Part shown: piece by piece, positions 5,997 through 10,778 of the stretch
Layout: each line of letters starts with the position of its first letter
How positions within the stretch are numbered: position 1 is the first letter of the stretch
Assembly (NCBI GenBank): GCA_003136915.1
Contig: PLEB01000457.1
Coordinates: 1,797-12,574, forward strand
Source: Chitinophagaceae bacterium
GTDB lineage: Bacteria; Bacteroidota; Bacteroidia; Chitinophagales; Chitinophagaceae
Direction: 5' to 3'
DNA length: 10,778 nucleotides
Notes under the pieces: model-generated
Seen by the model: only the letters and a program-made list of their open reading frames with translations
The model's database searches: none
What the model was told of the DNA's origin: nothing
Position numbers and translations under genes: made by a program

Positions 5997-7289
5997 ATGA
6001 TTATGGTTCAAAAATTAATTGAACTGGCTTTGCGCAATAGACTGATCGTTATCATGGTGGTAAGCGGTCTATTCGCGTGGGGCTTGTATTCAGTCAATCG
6101 AAATCCCGTCGATGCCATTCCTGATCTCAGCGAAAACCAGGTTATTGTTTTTACGGAATGGACCGGGCGCAGCCCTCAGATCATCGAAGACCAGGTCACC
6201 TATCCTTTGGTGAGTAACCTGCAGGGAATTCCGAAAGTGAAAAATATCCGTGGCACTTCTATGTTCGGGATGAGCTTTGTGTACGTGGTTTTTGATGATG
6301 ATGCAGATATATACGGGGCGCGCACCCGCGTAATGGAAAGACTAAACTATGCTCAACGTCTTTTGCCGCAGGGCATAACTCCTGCGCTGGGGCCTGACGG
6401 AACGGGCGTAGGCCATATTTTCTGGTATCACCTGGACGCTCCGAAAATGGATTTGGGAGAACAGAGAGCCTTGCAGGACTGGTATATCAAATTCGCGCTC
6501 CAAACGGTTCCAGGCGTAGCGGAAGTGGCTTCCTTTGGCGGATTTGAAAAACAATACCAGTTAGTCGTCGACCCCGTGAAACTACAGTTTTACAATCTTT
6601 CCATGATGGATGTGATGGGCAGGATAAAAGCGAGCAATAATGATGTAGGCGGAAGGAAATTAGAACTGGGTGATATGGCATATATCATCCGGGGCCTGGG
6701 TTATATCAAAAACAAAGTAGATATAGAGAACATCGGGTTGGGTGTTTCGGGAGGCATCCCAATACGCGTGAAAGATATAGGCACCATTCAAATGGGTGGG
6801 GATTTGAGGCTTGGAATATTTGATGCAAACGGTCAGGGAGAAGTGGTGGGTGGCATCGTTGTTATGCGTTATGGTGAGAATGCAGACCGGGTAATCGGTG
6901 AGATTAAAAAGAAGATGGCAGATGTGCAGAAAGGTTTACCAGAAGGCGTAGCCTTTAAAATAGATTACGACCGGAGTGACCTGATTGAAGCCGCCATCGC
7001 CAATATTAAAGGAAAGCTCCTGGAAGAGATCAGTATCGTCTGCCTAATCGTGATCCTCTTTTTGCTGCATTGGCGGAGCGCCCTCAGTATAGTTATACAA
7101 ATACCCATTACGATTGCCATCAGTTTTATCCTGCTGAATGCTTTCGGTCTTTCATCGAATATCATGTCGCTCACGGGCATTGCCCTTGCCATCGGGGTTA
7201 TCGTGGACAATGGCATTATCATGAGCGAAAACGCATACCGGCATTTATCGGAATGGCAAAACAGTCGTGCCCCAAACCAAACATTATGA
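5997..7289 (+). CDS. cusA: CusA/CzcA-type heavy-metal RND pump, N-terminal part (frameshifted gene)
   Basis: The N-terminal 430 residues of an inner-membrane RND efflux pump that exchanges protons for metal ions. Seen: first membrane helix at about 15-31; 'DAIPDLSENQV' at 39-49; the porter-domain stretch 'EWTGRSPQIIEDQVTYPL'; 'GPDGTGVGHIFWY'; then helices from about 345 on. D404 in 'GVIVDNGIIMSENAYRHL' corresponds to the proton-relay Asp405 of E. coli CusA. The frame then runs on for about ten residues unlike the family and stops at TGA 7287-7289, while the rest of the pump continues in another frame from about 7286. A second ATG at 6003 is an equally usable start. The HYC and HMBD neighbours favour Cu/Ag over Zn/Co/Cd as substrate, but the subfamily is not certain. 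Confidence 0.9.
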   Translation: MIMVQKLIELALRNRLIVIMVVSGLFAWGLYSVNRNPVDAIPDLSENQVIVFTEWTGRSPQIIEDQVTYPLVSNLQGIPKVKNIRGTSMFGMSFVYVVFDDDADIYGARTRVMERLNYAQRLLPQGITPALGPDGTGVGHIFWYHLDAPKMDLGEQRALQDWYIKFALQTVPGVAEVASFGGFEKQYQLVVDPVKLQFYNLSMMDVMGRIKASNNDVGGRKLELGDMAYIIRGLGYIKNKVDIENIGLGVSGGIPIRVKDIGTIQMGGDLRLGIFDANGQGEVVGGIVVMRYGENADRVIGEIKKKMADVQKGLPEGVAFKIDYDRSDLIEAAIANIKGKLLEEISIVCLIVILFLLHWRSALSIVIQIPITIAISFILLNAFGLSSNIMSLTGIALAIGVIVDNGIIMSENAYRHLSEWQNSRAPNQTL

Positions 7290-7347
7290 AGACAATAACG
7301 CACGGGAAAAAATGGTGGAAGCGTGATTATTACAGGATCCCGCACGC
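7250..7347 (+). other. frame-change region inside the RND pump gene
   Basis: The family-like protein passes from the frame of 5997 to the frame of 7286 here (net -1 or +2). The stop TGA at 7287-7289 overlaps ATG 7286-7288. CCCAAAC (7271-7277) lies in the zero frame as C CCA AAC, the X XXY YYZ shape of -1 slippery sites. The third frame is also open from before 7264 to 7323 and reads plausibly ('HYEDNNAREKMVEA'), so two one-base insertions are another explanation. Homopolymer runs (CCCC 7270-7273, A6 7307-7312) are common indel sites. Downstream, CGGGA (7303-7307)/TCCCG (7338-7342) and GCGTG (7321-7325)/CACGC (7343-7347) could interleave as a pseudoknot, but the 25-base spacer from the heptamer is longer than usual. 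Confidence 0.7.
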
Positions 7348-9229
7348 CGAACGCATGGATATTATCGAGCGGGCCTGCAAACAGGTTTCCCGGGGAGTTT
7401 TCTTTTCAACGGTTATTATTATTACTTCTTTTCTGCCGGTATTTCTGCTGACGGGTCAGGAAGGAAAACTGTTTCATCCCCTGGCTTACACTAAAACCTT
7501 TATCATGGTGGTGGATGCAATCCTGGTAATCACGCTCGCCCCGGTACTCATCTCTTTTTTCATGCGGGGCAGGTTCAGGCCGGAAAACGCCAACCCGGTC
7601 AACCGGTTCCTGGAAAGACTTTATGAACCGCTGATCCGTGCTTGTATAAAATGGCGCAAAACAACGATCATCATCAATATCATTGCCCTGGCCATAAGCA
7701 TACCTATGGTCATGAGCCTTGGAACTGAGTTTATGCCGCCCCTTGATGAAGGAACGATTCTATTCATGCCGGTTACGCTGCCCGATGTTTCCAACAGTGA
7801 AGTAAAACGGATTTTGCAGGTGCAGGACAAGATCCTTTCTTCCTTACCGGAAGTGAAGTCTGTTCTTGGTAAAGCGGGAAGGGCGAGCACAGCAACAGAT
7901 AATTCTCCTATCAATATGATTGAGACCATCGTCCTTCTTAAACCAAAAAATGAATGGAGGCCAGGGTTAACAAAAAATGAAATTATCAATGAACTGAACA
8001 GCAAATTGCAAATACCTGGGGTGACCAATGGATGGACACAACCGATTATCAATCGCATTAACATGCTTTCCACAGGTATCCGTACGGATGTTGGTGTAAA
8101 GCTATATGGTCAGAACCTGGATAGTATATATGCCCTATCGGAAGATGTAAAAAGAGAATTAGCGGGTATCAAAGGAGTCAAAGATTTGTATGTAGAACCA
8201 ATCACTGGCGGGAAATACATTGATATAACAATTAAACGTGACCAGATTGCCCGCTATAATTTAAGCGTGGATGAAGTGAATGCGGTGATTGTGGGGGCGC
8301 TTGGGGGAGCGCAAATTACCAGCACTATTGAAGGCCGTCAGCGTTTTTCCGTCAATGCCCGGTTCGGCCAGGATTTCAGAAACAATCTGGAGGCATTAAA
8401 ACGGCTGCCTGTGCAAACTACAGGCTTTGGCGCTATTCCTTTGCAGGCTATTGCCGATGTAATTATCACCGAAGGGCCGCCCATGATCAATTCGGAAAAT
8501 GCTTTATTGCGAGGGACTGTTTTATTCAATGTACGCGAGCGGGATTTAGGCAGCACGGTAAATGAAGCGCAACATAGACTTAATCAAATGATAGGGAGAA
8601 TGCCTAAGGGGTATTTTTTTGAATGGAGCGGCCAATTTGAAAACCTTATCCGGAGTGAAAAAACCTTAAAGCTGATACTGCCCATTGTACTCATAGTCAT
8701 TTTCATCAGCATGTATTTTGCTTTTCATTCCGCCCGGGAAGCCATGCTCAGTTTAATCACGATCCCTTTTGCACTGATTGGCGGCGCCTATATGATCTAT
8801 TTCTGGGGAGTGAATTTATCAGTTGCAGTTGCAGTCGGTTTTATAGCCCTGTTCGGACTGGCGGTCGAAACCAATATCGTTATGGTTATTTATCTGAATG
8901 ATGCCATGCAGCAATTGACCTTAAAAAAGGGTAATTCCAGAGAAACGATTTCAAAAGCGGATCTGCTGGAATATGTGATCTACGGAGCTGCCAAACGGTT
9001 GCGCCCGAAAATTATGACGGTAAGCGTATCGCTGTTTGCCCTTGTGCCGATCCTTTGGAGCAGTGGGGTTGGCAGTGATGTAATGAAACCCATTGTCCTT
9101 CCGATGGTCGGCGGTGTCATTACTTCGGCTGTCTATATTTTACTGGTCACGCCACTTACTTTTTTAATGGCTAAAGAATACGAACTAAATAAATACGGTA
9201 AAATAGAAGTGCCGGAAGCAAAACTCTAG
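7286..9229 (+). CDS. cusA: CusA/CzcA-type heavy-metal RND pump, C-terminal part (frameshifted gene)
   Basis: The remaining 647 residues if read from the ATG at 7286. Recognisable family sequence starts at about residue 20 ('ERMDIIERACKQVSRGVFFS') and continues through 'SFLPVFLLTGQEGKLFHPLA', the second porter domain ('MPPLDEGTILFMPVTLPD') and the last six helices. E528 in 'GLAVETNIVM' and K575 in 'RLRPKIMT' match the CusA proton-relay residues Glu939 and Lys984. M211 ('NMIETIV') and M260 ('NMLSTGI') lie where, as I recall, CusA has substrate methionines 573 and 623. Together with the first part the length is about 1077 residues, against 1047 for CusA, so nothing large is missing. Seventeen bases separate its stop from the TolC gene. 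Without repair or recoding, neither half should work alone. Confidence 0.88.
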   Translation: MKTITHGKKWWKRDYYRIPHAERMDIIERACKQVSRGVFFSTVIIITSFLPVFLLTGQEGKLFHPLAYTKTFIMVVDAILVITLAPVLISFFMRGRFRPENANPVNRFLERLYEPLIRACIKWRKTTIIINIIALAISIPMVMSLGTEFMPPLDEGTILFMPVTLPDVSNSEVKRILQVQDKILSSLPEVKSVLGKAGRASTATDNSPINMIETIVLLKPKNEWRPGLTKNEIINELNSKLQIPGVTNGWTQPIINRINMLSTGIRTDVGVKLYGQNLDSIYALSEDVKRELAGIKGVKDLYVEPITGGKYIDITIKRDQIARYNLSVDEVNAVIVGALGGAQITSTIEGRQRFSVNARFGQDFRNNLEALKRLPVQTTGFGAIPLQAIADVIITEGPPMINSENALLRGTVLFNVRERDLGSTVNEAQHRLNQMIGRMPKGYFFEWSGQFENLIRSEKTLKLILPIVLIVIFISMYFAFHSAREAMLSLITIPFALIGGAYMIYFWGVNLSVAVAVGFIALFGLAVETNIVMVIYLNDAMQQLTLKKGNSRETISKADLLEYVIYGAAKRLRPKIMTVSVSLFALVPILWSSGVGSDVMKPIVLPMVGGVITSAVYILLVTPLTFLMAKEYELNKYGKIEVPEAKL

Positions 9230-9246
9230 GTCAAAATGTATAGAAC

Positions 9247-10500
9247 ATGAAAAAAATATTTTTAATTTTTGCACTGAGTTGGGGCTGTCAGCAAAGCATG
9301 CTGGCGCAGATTATGAAACTGACAGATATTTTTGACAGTATCCGGCAATCCCATCCTTTACTCAAAATGTATGATGCGGAAGTTCAATCGCTGGATGAAG
9401 CTGCCAAAGGTGCCCGCAATTGGTCAGCCCCGGAAATATCCAGTGGTTTCTGGATGACTCCTTACAATGTGAACTTATGGAGTAATAAAGGATCGGCCGG
9501 CACCGGAATGGGTCAGTATATGATCTCCGCCGAACAGGAGTTTCCAAACAGAAAATACAATAGTGCCAATGAGAAATACATGAATGCCATGTCGTCGGTG
9601 GAATCAGCAGGAAAAAGATCAGTCCTGAATGAACTTTTTTCAGGGGCGAAGGATAATTACAATGCCTGGATCATCATTGAAAAAAAACTACTCGTCATTG
9701 ATGAAGATGATAAGTTATTACAGCTTATAATCAGCAATGCTGAATCCAGGTACAAGAATGGCCTGGGGAAAGTCAGCGCCTACTACAAAGCAAAAGCTGC
9801 CCAGGGCAACCTGGCTAATACGCGTATTATGCTGCAAAATGATGCTTTGCAAAAACGCATTGCCCTCAATACACTGATGAGCCGGGAAAAACTGAAAGAA
9901 TTTTCGGTCGATACCTCCTACACAATTAAGGAATATGCAAATTCAGTTTTTGACAGCACGGTTTTTTATTCCAGCCGCAGCGATATACAAGCCATTGATA
10001 AAAACATACAATTGACGTATCTGAAACAAGACGTAGAAAAACAAAGTCTTAACCCTCAATTTGGAGTGCAGTTTGCGCATATGTTCGGCTTTGGTGGATT
10101 CCCGGAGCAATTTACACTTATGGGATCGGTAAAAATTCCGTTTGCAAAATGGTCTTCCCGGGAAATTAAAGCAAATGTCGAGAGCCTGAAATGGAAGGCC
10201 ATATCGCTGGAAAAACAAAAAGAGTCTATGGCCAATGAATATGCTGGCATCACTTACGGACTGCTCCAGGATATTGCCGCGAAAAAGAAGCAATTGCTGC
10301 TGTTTGAAAATGATATTCTACCGGCTCTCCGGAAAAACTATCAAAGTATGCTATTGTCCTATGAGCAAAATACAGAAGAATTATTCTCGCTCTATGACGG
10401 ATGGGAGGCATTGAATAATTCCCAGCTCGAATACTTAGATCAGGTCGGGCAGTTATTGGCATTGCAGGTTAAGCTGGAAAAAATATTGGAGATCAAATAA
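9247..10500 (+). CDS. cusC: TolC-family outer-membrane efflux channel
   Basis: A 417-residue outer-membrane factor, the exit duct of the RND pump. Residues 1-20 form a signal peptide (MKKIFLIFALSWGCQQSMLA, cleavage before Gln21). C14 is not in a proper lipobox, so a lipoprotein is unlikely. The body has the family's long amphipathic helices in two repeats, beginning with 'LTDIFDSIRQSHPLLKMYDAE' and including 'AEQEFPNRKYNSANEKY' and 'QFGVQFAHMFGFGGFPEQFTLMGSVKIPF', whose alternating strands suit the barrel part. Length agrees with CusC/CzcC-type proteins of Bacteroidota. It lies 17 bases after the pump gene and 6 before the adaptor gene. The symbol cusC is given by context, and the family itself does not show the substrate. 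Confidence 0.88.
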   Translation: MKKIFLIFALSWGCQQSMLAQIMKLTDIFDSIRQSHPLLKMYDAEVQSLDEAAKGARNWSAPEISSGFWMTPYNVNLWSNKGSAGTGMGQYMISAEQEFPNRKYNSANEKYMNAMSSVESAGKRSVLNELFSGAKDNYNAWIIIEKKLLVIDEDDKLLQLIISNAESRYKNGLGKVSAYYKAKAAQGNLANTRIMLQNDALQKRIALNTLMSREKLKEFSVDTSYTIKEYANSVFDSTVFYSSRSDIQAIDKNIQLTYLKQDVEKQSLNPQFGVQFAHMFGFGGFPEQFTLMGSVKIPFAKWSSREIKANVESLKWKAISLEKQKESMANEYAGITYGLLQDIAAKKKQLLLFENDILPALRKNYQSMLLSYEQNTEELFSLYDGWEALNNSQLEYLDQVGQLLALQVKLEKILEIK

Positions 10501-10506
10501 TTACTT

Positions 10507-10778
10507 ATGAAAATGAGAATGAATTTTTTCTGGCTGATTTTCCTGATGCTTTTCTCCGCCTGCAATAGCAGGCAGAAAGATTCAAAACAGGCTTCGGTTG
10601 ACTCCGGAAATTTGCCGGCAGCAATCGTAATATCCTCTTTAGCAGTTACCAGTCCTGAGCCCAAAAATATGGCTATACCTGTTCAGGCCTATGGAACGAT
10701 CGAGTATGACACCAGAACGGCCGCCACTATTTCGGCGAGAATTTCGGGACGAATTGAAATAATTTATGTCCGCTACCG
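10507..10778 (+). CDS. cusB: RND periplasmic adaptor (CusB type), cut by the window's right edge
   Basis: The ATG at 10507 opens a frame that runs off the window, with 90 complete codons present. Residues 1-19 form a lipoprotein signal, hydrophobic and ending 'LFSAC' with acylated C19. After a polar linker, 'AYGTIEYDTRTAATISARISG' followed by 'RIEIIYVRY' is the beginning of the adaptor's beta/barrel-sandwich part as in CusB/CzcB proteins. No heavy-metal-binding domain occurs between the signal and this region, although many relatives have one there. It should link the inner-membrane pump with the TolC channel. It starts 6 bases after the TolC stop, in the order pump-channel-adaptor. The hairpin, lipoyl and C-terminal domains lie beyond the window. 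Confidence 0.87.
   Translation, partial: MKMRMNFFWLIFLMLFSACNSRQKDSKQASVDSGNLPAAIVISSLAVTSPEPKNMAIPVQAYGTIEYDTRTAATISARISGRIEIIYVRY

Noticed and set aside
7070..7285. Upstream extension of the second pump frame to ATG 7070
   Set aside because: Its first 72 codons are an out-of-frame reading of conserved first-part sequence (helices and D404 region), rich in His, Tyr and Arg and unlike any RND segment.
7303..7312. GGGAAAAAA run as the slippery site
   Set aside because: It lies after the first frame has already stopped at 7287, so ribosomes in that frame do not reach it. It is more relevant as a homopolymer where an indel could arise.
7621..8073. Long antisense frame within the pump gene
   Set aside because: It is a shadow of the conserved porter-domain coding sequence on the other strand, with no family resemblance or gene-like context.
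9943..10293. Antisense frames within the TolC-family gene
   Set aside because: They lie wholly opposite a well-supported gene and have no recognisable domain or independent spacing signal.
1..10778. CRISPR array, tRNA, rRNA or insertion sequence
   Set aside because: I found no repeat-spacer pattern, tRNA-like cloverleaf, rRNA-like stretch, transposase or terminal inverted repeats by reading both strands.

Overview
The window looks like a chromosomal or island segment of a Bacteroidota bacterium, most like Sphingobacteriaceae or Chitinophagaceae. The reasons are a DUF4249 lipoprotein gene, a HYC/CC/PP-motif small secreted protein, A-rich leaders without Shine-Dalgarno sequences, and a promoter resembling the Bacteroidota -33 TTG / -7 TAnnTTTG type. 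Genus cannot be read from it. The content is metal and metalloid resistance: two divergent operons leave a shared 427-base intergenic region.

Left edge (1-1038, +): the 3' part of a DUF4249 gene. It converges on the arsenic operon and is probably unrelated to it.

Arsenic operon (4701 down to 1096, - strand): arsR, arsC (LMW-phosphatase fold), arsM, an aquaporin of the arsenic-operon (AqpS) kind, a PiT phosphate transporter, and a 72-residue unknown. There is no ArsB or Acr3 pump. The apparent logic is that arsenate enters by phosphate carriers and is reduced by ArsC. The arsenite then either leaves down its gradient through the aquaporin channel or is methylated by ArsM. PiT would keep phosphate supplied. 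A near-palindromic box, GCAATATTACGAT, overlaps the likely -10/-7 region of the arsR promoter and recurs with one mismatch between arsR and arsC.

Copper/silver-type efflux operon (5129 to the right edge, + strand): a secreted Cys/His-rich HYC protein, a secreted 76-residue heavy-metal-binding-domain protein, a CusA/CzcA-type RND pump, a TolC-family outer-membrane channel, and the start of a lipoprotein CusB-type adaptor cut by the window edge. Together A, C and B form the trans-envelope pump, and the two small proteins probably bind or sense metal in the periplasm. No regulator for this operon lies in the window.

The main anomaly is that the RND pump gene is split between two reading frames near 7250-7330. 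The first part stops at 7287-7289, and an ATG overlaps that stop as ATGA. A CCCAAAC heptamer in the zero frame sits 10 bases before the stop. A simple indel or sequence error is the most likely cause, but coupled reinitiation or frameshifting can be tested.
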